DNA of 64,000 nt from CAWINH01 sp963837425 (GCA_963837425.1 CAWINH010000005.1:1-64000), one strand, 5' to 3'. Counted from the first letter of the stretch, positions 33,234 to 43,261 are shown. The notes: a model not told the origin generated them from the sequence alone. Numbers and translations: made by a program.

Positions 33234-33811
33234 CCGGAGACGGCCTCCCACTCGTCGCGGAGGATCGCCATGAGGACACTGTCCTCGAGCCCGTTCCTCC
33301 CGCGCCAAGCGCGGCGCATGACGCCCTCCTCACGGAATCCGAGCTTGCGGTAAGAGCGGATCGCCCGTTCATTGCCGGCAAAGACCGTCAGGTAGACCCG
33401 TTCGAGTCCCAGGGTGCGAAACGCGAACGAGAGGAGCGCGCGCTGCGCGTCCGTCCCCCACCCCGCACCGAGGTGGTCGCGATCCATGAAGATCGCGAGC
33501 TCCGCGTTGCCAGCGAACAGGTTGACCTCCTTGAGCCAGGTGGTCCCGATGAACCGATCGTCGCCGAGCTCGCAGACGGCGAAGAAATAGCCCTCCGCCC
33601 GCCGGTTCTGCTCGCCGATCCGCTGCAGCCACCCCCGGGCCTGCTCGATGGAGAACGGCATCGCGTAGCCCGCCATGCCTCCGACCTCGGTGTCGTTGAC
33701 GCCGGCCACGTAGGGCGGAAGGTCCCGCTCCTCGAGCGGGCGCAGCCAGATCCGTTCGCCGCGCAGCAGCGGCCGTTCGGGAATCGGCGGCGGCCCCTGA
33801 TCAGTGGTCAT
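33230..33811 (-). CDS. GNAT-family N-acetyltransferase (RimJ/RimL-like)
   Basis: A 193-aa acetyltransferase. RGERIWLRPLEERDLPPYVA starts the fold, the acetyl-CoA loop is GAGWGTDAQRALLSFAFRTL, and the C-terminal strand is VYLTVFAGNERAIRSYRKLG with FREEGVMRRA, as in RimJ/RimL-type enzymes. Substrate unknown. It overlaps the epimerase stop by 4 bp and its own stop overlaps the end of sucD by 4 bp tail to tail, so it is the end of the mutase-epimerase operon. Confidence 0.88.
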   Translation of the reverse strand: MTTDQGPPPIPERPLLRGERIWLRPLEERDLPPYVAGVNDTEVGGMAGYAMPFSIEQARGWLQRIGEQNRRAEGYFFAVCELGDDRFIGTTWLKEVNLFAGNAELAIFMDRDHLGAGWGTDAQRALLSFAFRTLGLERVYLTVFAGNERAIRSYRKLGFREEGVMRRAWRGRNGLEDSVLMAILRDEWEAVSG

Positions 33812-34220
33812 CGTGTCTCCTCGAGCAGCTCCCACAGGACACCGTTCAGGGTCCGGGGATGGATGAACGCGACCAAACCATGCGCTCCCCGCCTTGGCTC
33901 GCTGTCGATGAGCTCCGCCTCCGACGCAGCGAGGGATGCAAGGTCGGCTGGCAGATCGTCGCTCACCAGGCATACGTGGTGGAGTCCCTCGCCGCGTCCC
34001 TCGAGGAAGCGGGCCACGCCACTCACCGCATCGATCGGCTCGATCAGCTCCAGCCGGGCTGCGGGTGGCGGGCCGCTGTTCAGGAAGCAGAGCCGCACGC
34101 CCTGCTCCGCGAAGTCGAGGGGCGGCGCCTCGGCCCGCCACCCGAAGAGCGCCTCATAGCGAGGCAGCGAGTCGTCGATGGATCTGACCACGACTGCCAC
34201 GTGGTGGATGAGGTGGTCGC

Positions 34221-34224
<4 letters not shown>
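33808..34224 (-). CDS. mce: Methylmalonyl-CoA epimerase
   Basis: A 138-aa vicinal-oxygen-chelate protein that interconverts (S)- and (R)-methylmalonyl-CoA. Metal-ligand His is in LIHHVAVVVRSIDDSLPRYE, then VRLCFLNSGPPPAARLELIE with Glu, GEGLHHVCLVSDDLPADLAS with His, and GLVAFIHPRTLNGVLWELLE with the catalytic and metal Glu. GTG at 34224 makes a GTGA overlap with the mutase stop, which settles function by context. Confidence 0.92.
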
Positions 34225-35819
<1,595 letters not shown>

Positions 35820-35886
35820 GCCGCCCGATTGTACCGATGCCGGCGCATCGGACGGCGGCGGGCCGACGTGCCACACTTGGGCTCCC

Positions 35887-36180
35887 ATGCGGACCGAGGC
35901 CTACGCGCTGCTCGGCGTCTTCACCGCCGTCTCGATCGCCGCCGGCGTGCTCGCCTGGCGACTGATCGTCCCGGAGTGGCGCTGGGGCGCCGTGATTCCC
36001 GCGGCGGCCGCGTTCGGCGCGCTCTACCTCGTGGGGCACCGCCTCGGGTGGACCTTCGGCCCGAGCGTGCGCCTGTTCGGCTATGACGTCGCCCTCGCGT
36101 GGGAGGTGCTGCTGGCCGTCGGGGTGGCGCTCCTCGCGGCCGGCGCGGCGCGGCTGGCGGGCAACCTGCTGCGCGGCTGA
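35887..36180 (+). CDS. Small membrane protein, unknown
   Basis: A 97-aa protein with three hydrophobic segments, YALLGVFTAVSIAAGVLAWR, WGAVIPAAAAFGALYLVGHR and VALAWEVLLAVGVALLAAGA. I do not recognise a family. It lies between the mutase and the biotin-carrier gene, divergent from the former and convergent with the latter (1 bp between stops). Function cannot be inferred. Confidence 0.65.
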   Translation: MRTEAYALLGVFTAVSIAAGVLAWRLIVPEWRWGAVIPAAAAFGALYLVGHRLGWTFGPSVRLFGYDVALAWEVLLAVGVALLAAGAARLAGNLLRG

Positions 36181-36181
36181 C

Positions 36182-36649
36182 CTAGCCCAGGCGGAGGAGC
36201 AGCGCGCCGGTGGCGACCGTCTGACCCGGAGCGACCGCCACCTCGAGGACCGTCGCGTCACGGGGGGCCCGCACCTCGTTCTGCATCTTCATGGCCTCGA
36301 TCGTGAGCAGCCTATCCCCCGAGGCCACTCGCCTCCCGACCTCGACCTCGATGGCCACCACCAGGCCCGGCAGGGTCGCGACGATCTCGATGGGTCCGTG
36401 GTGGGCGGCGGCCGCCGACTCGGCCTCGGCCAGCATGCGCTCGCGCCACGTCCGTGCCGTGACACCGATCCGTCGCCCGCCGATCGTCACGCTCCAGTCG
36501 CTGCCGGCGCCCTCGACGACGGCGGTCAGCCGCCGGCCCGTCGGGGACGTGAGGTAGGCAACTCGTCCATCGTCCGTGGACCAGGCGATCTCCCAACCGA
36601 TCTCCTCGGCGACGATGAGGTCCCCGACACGCAGCTCCAGGTCGGTCAC
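36182..36649 (-). CDS. Biotin carboxyl carrier subunit of acyl-CoA carboxylase
   Basis: A 155-aa protein whose C-terminal half is a biotinyl domain: LPGLVVAIEVEVGRRVASGD then LLTIEAMKMQNEVRAPRDAT with biotin lysine about K121. The N-terminal half resembles the linker region that fuses biotin carboxylase and carrier in PccA/AccA3 proteins, so this is effectively a PccA split in two. GTG at 36649 overlaps the biotin carboxylase stop by 4 bp. Confidence 0.9.
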   Translation of the reverse strand: MTDLELRVGDLIVAEEIGWEIAWSTDDGRVAYLTSPTGRRLTAVVEGAGSDWSVTIGGRRIGVTARTWRERMLAEAESAAAAHHGPIEIVATLPGLVVAIEVEVGRRVASGDRLLTIEAMKMQNEVRAPRDATVLEVAVAPGQTVATGALLLRLG

Positions 36650-38208
36650 CGCTCGAGGGTCCGTCGTACCGCCGACTGCCGAGCCCGGACGCTCCACGGA
36701 CGCTCGGGCGCGGCTCCCGCGGACGTGACGCTGCCGCCACGCTCCGACCGCCGCCGCGCCGCCGCCGCCAGGGTTGCCGCGGCAACCGCGTCGACCTCAG
36801 GGAGATCCGGCCCGTCGCCCCAGCGGTCGGCGATCAGCCCCGTGTCGTAGTCGCCGGCCACGAAGCGCGGCTCCTCGACGAGCCAGCGCAGGAAGGAGAG
36901 GTCGGTCTGCACCCCGCCGATCACCGTCTCGTCCATGGCGCGCCGCAGCCGGGCGAGCGCGGCCGGTCGGTCCGCGGCGTGGACGAGGATCTTGGCCAGC
37001 AGCGGGTCGTACTCCGATGGCAGCCGGCTGTCCCGCTCGACGCCGGCGTCGACCCTCACCCCGGGGCCGTCCGGCATCCGCCAGGCGGTGACCTCGCCGG
37101 GCACCGGGCGGAAGCCGTCATGCGGGTCCTCGGCGTAGACGCGGACCTCGATCGCGTGGCCCCGCGGCACGGCGCCGAGCACCGACGGCGAGAGCCGCTC
37201 CCCGGCGGCAACCCGCAGCTGCCAGGCGACGATGTCGATCCCGGTGACCAGCTCGGTGACCCCATGTTCCACCTGGAGCCGGGCGTTCATCTCGAGGAAG
37301 TAGTGATGGCCGGCGTCGTCGAGGAGGAACTCCATCGTGGCGGCGTTGCCGAGAGGAACGTGACTCGCGAGCGTGCGGGCGCTCTCGAAGAGGCGCTCGC
37401 GGACCTCCGCGGTGATGGCTGGCGACGGGCTCTCCTCGACGAGCTTCTGGTGGCGTCGCTGGACGGAGCAGTCGCGCTCGCCGAGGACCGCGACGTTTCC
37501 GTACCGGTCGCCGAGCAGTTGCACCTCGACGTGGCGCGCCGGGCTGACGAGCCGTTCGACGTAGATCGTGCCGTCCCCGAACGCGGCGGCCGCCTCGCGC
37601 TGCGCGGATGCCACCGCGGCAGCCAGGTCCTCGTCCCGATCCACTCGACGCATCCCCCGTCCGCCGCCGCCGGCGGCTGCCTTCAGCATGGCCGGCAGGC
37701 CGATCTCGGCCAGGCCGCGGGTGGGATCCGCGACGTCAAGCGCGACTGTCAGCCCCGGGACGATCGGCACCCCGGCTGCGACCGCCGTCCGCCGCGCCTC
37801 GAGCTTGTCTCCGAGCGCGGCGATCGTCGCCGAAGGTGGACCGATGAAGACGATCCCTGCATCGGTGACCGCCTGCGCGAAGTCCGCGTTCTCGCTGAGG
37901 AACCCGTAGCCGGGATGGATGGCATCCACTCCGGCTCGTCGCGCCGCACCCAGGACCGCGCCGATCGAGAGATAGGAATCGGCCGCCGGCGATGACCCAA
38001 TGCGCTCCGCCATGTCCGCCGCGCGGACGTGCATGGCGCCCGCATCGGCGTCCGAATAGATCGCGACCGACTCGACGCCCAGCTCCGTACAGGCGCGGAT
38101 CACGCGGAGAGCGATCTCTCCCCGATTCGCGACCAGGACCCGACGGAACGGAGGCCGCTGCCCGTCTTTGCGCAAAGACGGCGCCGCCTCAGAGCGGGAT
38201 GTTGCCAT
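36646..38208 (-). CDS. Biotin carboxylase subunit of acyl-CoA carboxylase
   Basis: A 520-aa ATP-grasp biotin carboxylase, probably for propionyl-CoA carboxylase. It has FRRVLVANRGEIALRVIRAC, DAIHPGYGFLSENADFAQAV, MLKAAAGGGGRGMRRVDRDE, VLGERDCSVQRRHQKLVEES, HYFLEMNARLQVEHGVTELV and GHAIEVRVYAEDPHDGFRPV. Its C-terminus extends past the usual 450 residues. The start overlaps the carboxyltransferase gene by 20 bp. A 20-bp palindrome lies within codons 9-16, discussed as a parS-like site. Confidence 0.94.
   Translation of the reverse strand: MATSRSEAAPSLRKDGQRPPFRRVLVANRGEIALRVIRACTELGVESVAIYSDADAGAMHVRAADMAERIGSSPAADSYLSIGAVLGAARRAGVDAIHPGYGFLSENADFAQAVTDAGIVFIGPPSATIAALGDKLEARRTAVAAGVPIVPGLTVALDVADPTRGLAEIGLPAMLKAAAGGGGRGMRRVDRDEDLAAAVASAQREAAAAFGDGTIYVERLVSPARHVEVQLLGDRYGNVAVLGERDCSVQRRHQKLVEESPSPAITAEVRERLFESARTLASHVPLGNAATMEFLLDDAGHHYFLEMNARLQVEHGVTELVTGIDIVAWQLRVAAGERLSPSVLGAVPRGHAIEVRVYAEDPHDGFRPVPGEVTAWRMPDGPGVRVDAGVERDSRLPSEYDPLLAKILVHAADRPAALARLRRAMDETVIGGVQTDLSFLRWLVEEPRFVAGDYDTGLIADRWGDGPDLPEVDAVAAATLAAAARRRSERGGSVTSAGAAPERPWSVRARQSAVRRTLER
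38162..38181. repeat. Palindrome copy 1 (parS-like candidate)
   Basis: A perfect 20-bp palindrome with core GTCTTTGCGCAAAGAC (38164-38179), inside the first codons of the biotin carboxylase gene. The same core recurs at 39870 and, with two changes, at 41320. Confidence 0.6.
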
Positions 38209-39739
38209 GCTTCTTGGCGGGAACCGATTGCCGCTTGCCCTCGAGAAGCGCGAGCGCCGCGACGACGCGGGCGCGCGATTCCGACGGCAGGATCACCTCG
38301 TCGACGTAGCCACGCGCCGCGGCGACGTAGGGGTTCGCAAAGCGCTCCTCGTACTCGCTCACGAGGCGCGCCCGTTCCGCATCCGGGTCTTCGGCGGATG
38401 CGATCCGGTCACGGAAGACGATGTTCACCGCGCCCTCGACGCCCATCACCGCGATCTCCGCCGTCGGCCATGCGAAGTTGAGGTCGCCGCGGATGTGCTT
38501 GCTGCTCATGACGTCGTAGGCGCCGCCGTACGCCTTGCGGGTGATGATCGTGATCTTCGGCACCGTCGCCTCGCTGTAGGCATACAGCAGCTTTGCGCCG
38601 TGCCGAATGATCCCGCGATGCTCCTGGTCGACGCCCGGCAGAAAGCCCGGCACATCCACGAGGGTGACGAGCGGAATGTTGAAGCAGTCGCAGAAGCGAA
38701 CGAAGCGTGCCGCCTTGTCCGATGCATCGATGTCGAGAACGCCGGCCAGGATCTCCGGTTGCTGAGCGACGATCCCCACGCTGCGGCCCTCGACCCTTGC
38801 GAACCCGCACACGATGTTGCGGGCGAAGCGCTCGTGGACTTCCACGAACGAGGCTGCGTCCACGATGCCGCCGATCACCCGGTGGATGTCGTAGGAGTGC
38901 TGCGGCGAATCGGGGACGATGACATCCATGTCCTCCGGCGCAACGTCGGGCGGCTGCCACTCCCCCATTCGCGGCGCGGGATCGATATTGTTCTGCGGCA
39001 GGTAGCCGGTTAGGCGACGCGCAAGGTCGAGCGCCTGCGGTTCGCTTGCGGCCAGGAACTGCGCGACGCCGCTCACCTCGTTGTGAACCCGCGCCCCGCC
39101 GAGACCCTCGAAGTCGATCTCCTCGTGCGTCACAGTCTTCACAACGTTCGGGCCGGTGACGAACATGTAGCTGCTGCCCTCGACCATGATCGTGAAATCC
39201 GTGATCGCCGGGGAGTAGACCGCGCCGCCGGCGCACGGTCCGAGGATCAGCGAGATCTGTGGCACGACCCCGGATGCCAGGGTGTTGCGCAGGAAGATCT
39301 CCGCGTAGCCGCCGAGACTCACCACGCCCTCCTGGATCCGCGCGCCGCCGGAGTCCGAGAGCCCGATGATCGGCGCACCATTCTCCACGGCCAGATCCAT
39401 GACCTTGACGATCTTCTCGGCGTGCGCCTCGGACAACGAGCCGCCGAAAACCGTGAAGTCCTGGCTGTAGACGAACACCGTCCGTCCGTCGATGGTGCCG
39501 AATCCGCTCACGACGCCATCGCCCGGATAGCGCTCCGCGTCGAGGCCAAAGTCCGTTGCGCGGTGGGTGACCAGTGCGTCCAGCTCCTGAAACGATCCGG
39601 AGTCAAGCAACAACTCGAGGCGCTCGCGGGCGGTCAGCTTTCCGCGCTCATGCTGGAGATCGATGCGGCCCTGGCCGCCGCCGAGCAACGCTTGCTCGCG
39701 CAACTCGCGCAGCCGTGCGAGCTTATCGGCCGTGGACAC
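38189..39739 (-). CDS. pccB: Acyl-CoA (propionyl-CoA) carboxylase carboxyltransferase subunit
   Basis: A 516-aa double-crotonase carboxyltransferase. Segments are GRIDLQHERGKLTARERLEL, SGFGTIDGRTVFVYSQDFTV, GLSDSGGARIQEGVVSLGGY, ILGPCAGGAVYSPAITDFTI, FVTGPNVVKTVTHEEIDFEG and TIITRKAYGGAYDVMSSKHI. This is the PccB/MmdA type acting on propionyl-CoA, in line with epimerase and mutase nearby. GTG at 39739 is chosen, because GGAGG lies 5 nt before it; GTG at 39751 would add MEVA. The start is 20 nt past the CCA end of tRNA-Met. Confidence 0.94.
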   Translation of the reverse strand: MSTADKLARLRELREQALLGGGQGRIDLQHERGKLTARERLELLLDSGSFQELDALVTHRATDFGLDAERYPGDGVVSGFGTIDGRTVFVYSQDFTVFGGSLSEAHAEKIVKVMDLAVENGAPIIGLSDSGGARIQEGVVSLGGYAEIFLRNTLASGVVPQISLILGPCAGGAVYSPAITDFTIMVEGSSYMFVTGPNVVKTVTHEEIDFEGLGGARVHNEVSGVAQFLAASEPQALDLARRLTGYLPQNNIDPAPRMGEWQPPDVAPEDMDVIVPDSPQHSYDIHRVIGGIVDAASFVEVHERFARNIVCGFARVEGRSVGIVAQQPEILAGVLDIDASDKAARFVRFCDCFNIPLVTLVDVPGFLPGVDQEHRGIIRHGAKLLYAYSEATVPKITIITRKAYGGAYDVMSSKHIRGDLNFAWPTAEIAVMGVEGAVNIVFRDRIASAEDPDAERARLVSEYEERFANPYVAAARGYVDEVILPSESRARVVAALALLEGKRQSVPAKKHGNIPL

Positions 39740-39759
39740 GGCAACCTCCACGGAATCTG

Positions 39760-39835
39760 TGGTGGGCCCAGCAGGGATCGAACCTGCGACCAGCCGGTTA
39801 TGAGCCGGATGCTCTAACCACTGAGCTATGGGCCC
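39760..39835 (-). tRNA. tRNA with CAT anticodon (elongator Met or Ile2)
   Basis: A 76-nt cloverleaf: acceptor GGGCCCA/TGGGCCC, D arm GCTC-AGTGGTTA-GAGC, anticodon loop CTCATAA with anticodon CAT, T arm GCAGG-TTCGATC-CCTGC, and encoded CCA. The first acceptor pair is G-C, so it is not an initiator tRNA. CAT could also be an Ile2 tRNA modified with lysidine, which the DNA alone does not exclude. Confidence 0.93.
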
Positions 39836-39856
39836 TGGGGACGGTGGACAACTTCG

Positions 39857-39885
39857 AGTATAGAGGCTCGTCTTTGCACAAAGAC
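39857..39885 (-). promoter_or_regulatory. tRNA-Met promoter region
   Basis: Leftward -10 TATACT (39862-39857), with GTCTTT (39885-39880) at the -35 position after 17 nt. The -35 lies in one arm of palindrome copy 2, so a protein bound there would compete with RNA polymerase for this tRNA-pccB promoter. Confidence 0.5.
39870..39885. repeat. Palindrome copy 2 (parS-like candidate)
   Basis: GTCTTTGCACAAAGAC, identical to copy 1 except for the central base pair, about 120 bp upstream of parA. Confidence 0.6.
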
Positions 39886-39903
39886 ATCGACATTTTCGAA
39901 CGT

Positions 39904-39912
39904 TGTGGATAA
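39904..39912 (-). promoter_or_regulatory. Consensus DnaA box upstream of parA
   Basis: A perfect TTATCCACA on the minus strand, 90 bp before the parA start. No further boxes or AT-rich unwinding region accompany it here, so this is not by itself an origin. Confidence 0.5.
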
Positions 39913-40002
39913 CTCGGGTGCCTCATCCAACGGCCGGCCGGTATCATCGCGGGGCGTCGCTGTCGACGGCGGCGACACCCCGAGCCGCACGAAGGTGATC
40001 CG

Positions 40003-40770
40003 TTGACAAAGGTAATCTCGATCGCAAACCAGAAAGGCGGCGTCGGAAAGACGACCACCTCCATCAACCTGGCGGGCGCGCTCGCCGAGCTTGGGTATCG
40101 CGTCGCATGCATCGACATGGACCCCCAGGCGAACCTCACCGTCGGGCTCGGCATCTCGCTTTCGGAGGTTCGCCTCTCGATGTCCGACGTCCTGTCCGAG
40201 GACCGGGCCTCGCTCGACGACATCGTTCGCGCAACCGAGATGCCGGGTCTGTCGGTCGCGCCCGCGACACTCGAGCTCGCGTCGACCGAGGTGGAGCTGT
40301 TCACCGCCATCGGTCGCGAGATGGTCCTGCGGGACGCGCTCGACGGCTGGGCGGATCGTCAGTTCGACATCGTCATCATCGACTGTCCTCCGACGCTTGG
40401 CCTGCTCACGATCAACTCTCTCGTCGCCAGCTCGCGCGTGATCATCCCGGTCCAGACCCAGTACTACGCGATCAAGGGCCTCACGGCGCTGATCAAGGTC
40501 ATCAACACCATCAAGCTGAAGCTGAACCACGACCTGGAAATCCTCGGACTGCTGGCCACCTTCTACGACGGTCGAACGGTTCTCGCGCGCGAGATGCTGG
40601 AGAACCTCCGGGGGCTCGGCGATCATCGGGTCTTCAACACGATGATCAAGCAGACGGTGAAGCTTGGAGAGGCTCCCCTGACCGGAAAGCCGGTCACCGA
40701 GTACGCATCAAATTCGGCGGCGGCGCATGCCTTCCGCGAGCTCGCACGGGAGGTCATTGAACTTGGCTAG
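40003..40770 (+). CDS. parA: Chromosome partitioning ATPase ParA (Soj)
   Basis: A 255-aa deviant-Walker ATPase that moves the chromosome origin region together with ParB. Motifs are VISIANQKGGVGKTTTSINL (deviant Walker A), ACIDMDPQANLTVGLG and FDIVIIDCPPTLGLLTINSL (Walker B). It lacks the N-terminal HTH of plasmid type Ia ParA, as chromosomal Soj does. Start is TTG at 40003 behind GAAGGTGA. Its stop overlaps the parB start region by 8 bp. Confidence 0.95.
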   Translation: MTKVISIANQKGGVGKTTTSINLAGALAELGYRVACIDMDPQANLTVGLGISLSEVRLSMSDVLSEDRASLDDIVRATEMPGLSVAPATLELASTEVELFTAIGREMVLRDALDGWADRQFDIVIIDCPPTLGLLTINSLVASSRVIIPVQTQYYAIKGLTALIKVINTIKLKLNHDLEILGLLATFYDGRTVLAREMLENLRGLGDHRVFNTMIKQTVKLGEAPLTGKPVTEYASNSAAAHAFRELAREVIELG

Positions 40771-41740
40771 CAAGCGACCCGCGTTCCGCGAGAACATCCA
40801 CCGCCTCTTCGACGAGGCCCAGGCCGCCGAGCTGGGACCCGGGGTCGTTTCCCTGATCGAGTCGCGCGCGACCCGGGCGCAGATCCGGGAGATCGCAGTC
40901 GGAAGGATCCTCCCCAACCCCGCGCAGCCCCGGCTTTCGTACGAGGAGGAATCGCTCACCGAACTGGCCGATTCGATTCGCGAGCACGGCGTGCTGCAGC
41001 CGATCCTCGTGCGGCCGGTCGGATCGCAGTTCGAGCTGATCGCCGGCGAGCGCCGCTGGCGCGCCTCGCGCCTGGCGGGCCGCGACGCGATCCCGGCCAT
41101 CGTCGCCGAGTTCGACGCGGAGACGGCGCTCGAGGTGTCGATCATCGAGAACCTCCAGCGCGAAGACGTCACGCCACTCGAGGAAGCCGCGATGTTCGGC
41201 AAGATGACGGACCTCGGCTACTCCGTGCGTCAGCTGGCCCAGAAGATCGGAAAGGACAAGGGCTACGTCGAGAATCGCATCCGGCTCAACGACGCGCCAC
41301 CCGAGATTCGCGAGCTCGTGTCCCTGCGCAAAGACACCCTCAGCCACGCGTACGAGCTGATGAAGGTCACGGACGAGCGACTCCGGCGCCGGCTCGCGAA
41401 GAAGGTTGCGGCCGGTGAGCTGACGCTGTCGAAGCTGCGAGTCGCAACCGGCGGCAACGGCGAAGAGCCGGGGGAGGGTGAGCCGCCGCGACGCCGCGCC
41501 CGGACGACCGCCGGTCACGTCGCGGTCGCGCGCGCCGCCCGCGCCACGGATGACGCGCTCATGGACAATCGGGGACGCCTCGCCTCGGCCGTCGACGAGC
41601 TCGTGGACCTCCTCCGTCAGCCGGACGTCATCGACGAGATCCCGGACACGAACCGCGACAACCTGGCGCGCTACCTGACGGTGACGAAGCTCAAGCTCGA
41701 GAACGCAATCGCCATCATCCGCGCCACCCGCGAGGCGTAG
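40763..41740 (+). CDS. parB: Chromosome partitioning protein ParB (Spo0J)
   Basis: A 325-aa CTP-dependent DNA clamp. The CTP domain has EIAVGRILPNPAQPRLSYEE, LADSIREHGVLQPILVRPVG and the nucleotide motif LIAGERRWRASRLAGRDAIP, then EVSIIENLQREDVTPLEEAA. The HTH parS-binding domain follows: YSVRQLAQKIGKDKGYVENR. A C-terminal dimerisation part ends KLKLENAIAIIRATREA. TTG at 40763 is the likely start, preceded by GGGAGG. An extra basic insert (RRRARTTAGHVAVARAARAT) links HTH and dimer domain. Confidence 0.94.
   Translation: MASKRPAFRENIHRLFDEAQAAELGPGVVSLIESRATRAQIREIAVGRILPNPAQPRLSYEEESLTELADSIREHGVLQPILVRPVGSQFELIAGERRWRASRLAGRDAIPAIVAEFDAETALEVSIIENLQREDVTPLEEAAMFGKMTDLGYSVRQLAQKIGKDKGYVENRIRLNDAPPEIRELVSLRKDTLSHAYELMKVTDERLRRRLAKKVAAGELTLSKLRVATGGNGEEPGEGEPPRRRARTTAGHVAVARAARATDDALMDNRGRLASAVDELVDLLRQPDVIDEIPDTNRDNLARYLTVTKLKLENAIAIIRATREA
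41320..41335. repeat. Palindrome copy 3, imperfect, inside parB
   Basis: GTCCCTGCGCAAAGAC matches the copy 1 core at 14 of 16 positions; the right half is perfect. Sites inside parB are common for true parS (for example in Bacillus subtilis). Confidence 0.45.
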
Positions 41741-41764
41741 CTCCGCCTCACACGGCAGCGGGGT

Positions 41765-42124
41765 TCACGGGGTGTAGGACATCACCTCTCGGTGGTCGAC
41801 GAGGAAGTCGACGAGCCTGCCACGCGCCTCGGGGTCGGTGCGACGCAGGCCGGCCACGGCCTTAGGCAGCTCGAAGATCGGCGCCGCAAGATCCCCCGCC
41901 GTGTCGACACCGATCACGTGGTCCGGGCCGCCGCCCACCAGGAAGGCGCGCTGGAAGCCGCGCACATCGAGCGCCGCCGCCCGATTGAAGGCGGCGATCG
42001 CGGTGCCGACTCCCCGTCGCTTGGCGAAGTCGATGAACAGGTCGGCGGCCCAGATGTCGATCTGATCGTCCGACTGCTGCGTGACCATCTCGCGATAGGC
42101 CTTCCCGTCGTCGCTCGCGTTCAC
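41765..42124 (-). CDS. Hypothetical protein, 119 aa
   Basis: A soluble protein I do not recognise, starting MNASDDGKAYREMVTQQSDD. It includes IDIWAADLFIDFAKRRGVGT, FLVGGGPDHVIGVDTAG and ends VDFLVDHREVMSYTP. GTG at 42124 follows a good GGAGGAG, and a TATCAT box lies further upstream. It converges with parB (24 bp between stops) and diverges from the next gene. Codon use looks normal for the window. Confidence 0.7.
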   Translation of the reverse strand: MNASDDGKAYREMVTQQSDDQIDIWAADLFIDFAKRRGVGTAIAAFNRAAALDVRGFQRAFLVGGGPDHVIGVDTAGDLAAPIFELPKAVAGLRRTDPEARGRLVDFLVDHREVMSYTP

Positions 42125-42222
42125 CGTCTCCTCCGCAGGTCTCTCACCCCGCGATGATAGGCGAACGGGCGGCTGCGCCGGAGCCCGCCATGAAGCCCGG
42201 CGGTTCGGCTATTCTGCCGGCC

Positions 42223-42789
42223 ATGGTCAGCCGCGCTTCCGACCCTCGGACCGAGGACACGATCGCCTTCGAGCTGTTGCGAACCGCCCGCGGTGCGCAG
42301 GATCCCGAAGTGGTCGGGCGCGCCACGTTCCGGGACGGCACCTCGACGGTCGACGCGCCGGACGGGGTCCGCATCGCGGTCGTGGAGCTGCTCGAGCGAG
42401 CCTTCGTCGATCGCGTCGAGGCCGATGAGCGCCCGCGCGGATATCGGCGCAGCGGCCAGCGGTCGGTCGAGATGCTGGTTCCGGGCATGCCAGAGCACTT
42501 CGTCGCGAGGCTGCGTGGCCTGTGGCTCCCCTACCCGGATGGATCCGTGGTCACCGCCCGGGCCGCGTCGCTGGCAGCCCCGGAACGCCCGCGCCACCCG
42601 GCGGTCGCCGACATCGGCGAGAGCGGCCCCTCGGTCGTCGATCCCATGGTGCGGCGTGCGACGCTCGGCCAGGTGGCCGAGATCCTCCACGTCGGCCCGC
42701 TCGTCCGGGACAACCGTCCGGAGACCGGTGTCCGCCCGCCGAGCGAACGCAGGGACGTGACGCGCACCGATTGCGGCTGGCTCGTTTGA
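42223..42789 (+). CDS. Hypothetical protein, 188 aa
   Basis: Unrecognised soluble protein starting MVSRASDPRTEDTIAFELLR. It contains VDAPDGVRIAVVELLERAFV, RGYRRSGQRSVEMLVPGMPE and HPAVADIGESGPSVVDPMVR, with no clear motif. The ATG lies 7 nt after a TATTCT box (42210-42215), so the message may be leaderless. It shares its upstream region (98 bp) with the divergent 119-aa gene. Confidence 0.6.
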   Translation: MVSRASDPRTEDTIAFELLRTARGAQDPEVVGRATFRDGTSTVDAPDGVRIAVVELLERAFVDRVEADERPRGYRRSGQRSVEMLVPGMPEHFVARLRGLWLPYPDGSVVTARAASLAAPERPRHPAVADIGESGPSVVDPMVRRATLGQVAEILHVGPLVRDNRPETGVRPPSERRDVTRTDCGWLV

Positions 42790-42877
42790 TCTCCAGAAGG
42801 CGCAGAGTTACCTAGGTTCTCACCCGGGCGTCCCCGTTCGACCGAGCGCGGCGGCCGCGTCGGCTATCATCGTATCC

Positions 42878-43087
42878 ATGACGCTGAGGAAGTTCCTGAT
42901 CCTCCCCATCGGCATCTGGGTGACGGCCGCCGCCTACTGGTTCTTCAGCTATGACCCGGCGGGCAGCGTGATGCTCACCGTCTTCGGCGGCGCCATGGTC
43001 GTCATGGGCTGGATCCTGGTACCGACGGCCAACAATGTCGGACCCACGGCGCCGGTCGACCCGGAGTTCGAAGAGCCCGGTCGCTGA
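42878..43087 (+). CDS. Two-helix small membrane protein
   Basis: A 69-aa protein with two hydrophobic segments, KFLILPIGIWVTAAAYWFFS and VMLTVFGGAMVVMGWILVPT, and an acidic tail ending DPEFEEPGR. It looks like small actinobacterial or chloroflexal accessory proteins with two helices, such as oxidase subunit IV types, but there are no oxidase genes nearby, so no function is assigned. TATCAT (42865-42870) lies 7 nt before the ATG. Confidence 0.7.
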   Translation: MTLRKFLILPIGIWVTAAAYWFFSYDPAGSVMLTVFGGAMVVMGWILVPTANNVGPTAPVDPEFEEPGR

Positions 43088-43198
43088 GCGACGGCCGCGG
43101 AGCGCGGGGGCCGCGGAGCGTGGCCTAGAGCGCTGGTACGAGCGCGGGCGCCGGACAATGAAAGACCCGGGCGACGGTGGCTGCCCTAGCGGGTTGCC

Positions 43199-43261
43199 CC
43201 ACTAACACCGTGCCCGGTTCACCCAGTACTAACGTCCCATCCGTCGATTCGTTAGTGGTAC
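43199..43261. other. Alternative stem-loop region between convergent genes
   Basis: CCACTAAC (43199-43206) and GTACTAACG (43226-43234) can each pair with the same partner CGTTAGTGG (43250-43258). The two pairings exclude each other. The region 43088-43285 lies between convergent genes and has no reading frame of note, so it may hold a bidirectional terminator. Confidence 0.45.

Noticed and set aside
39886..40002. oriC next to parAB
   Set aside because: Only one consensus DnaA box and no AT-rich unwinding element or dnaA/dnaN genes.
43150..43200. Cyclic-di-GMP riboswitch-like segment (AAAGACCCGG... AGCGGGTTGCC)
   Set aside because: Only the 3' part resembles the class; the conserved 5' GCAAACC block is missing and no gene lies downstream in the right direction.
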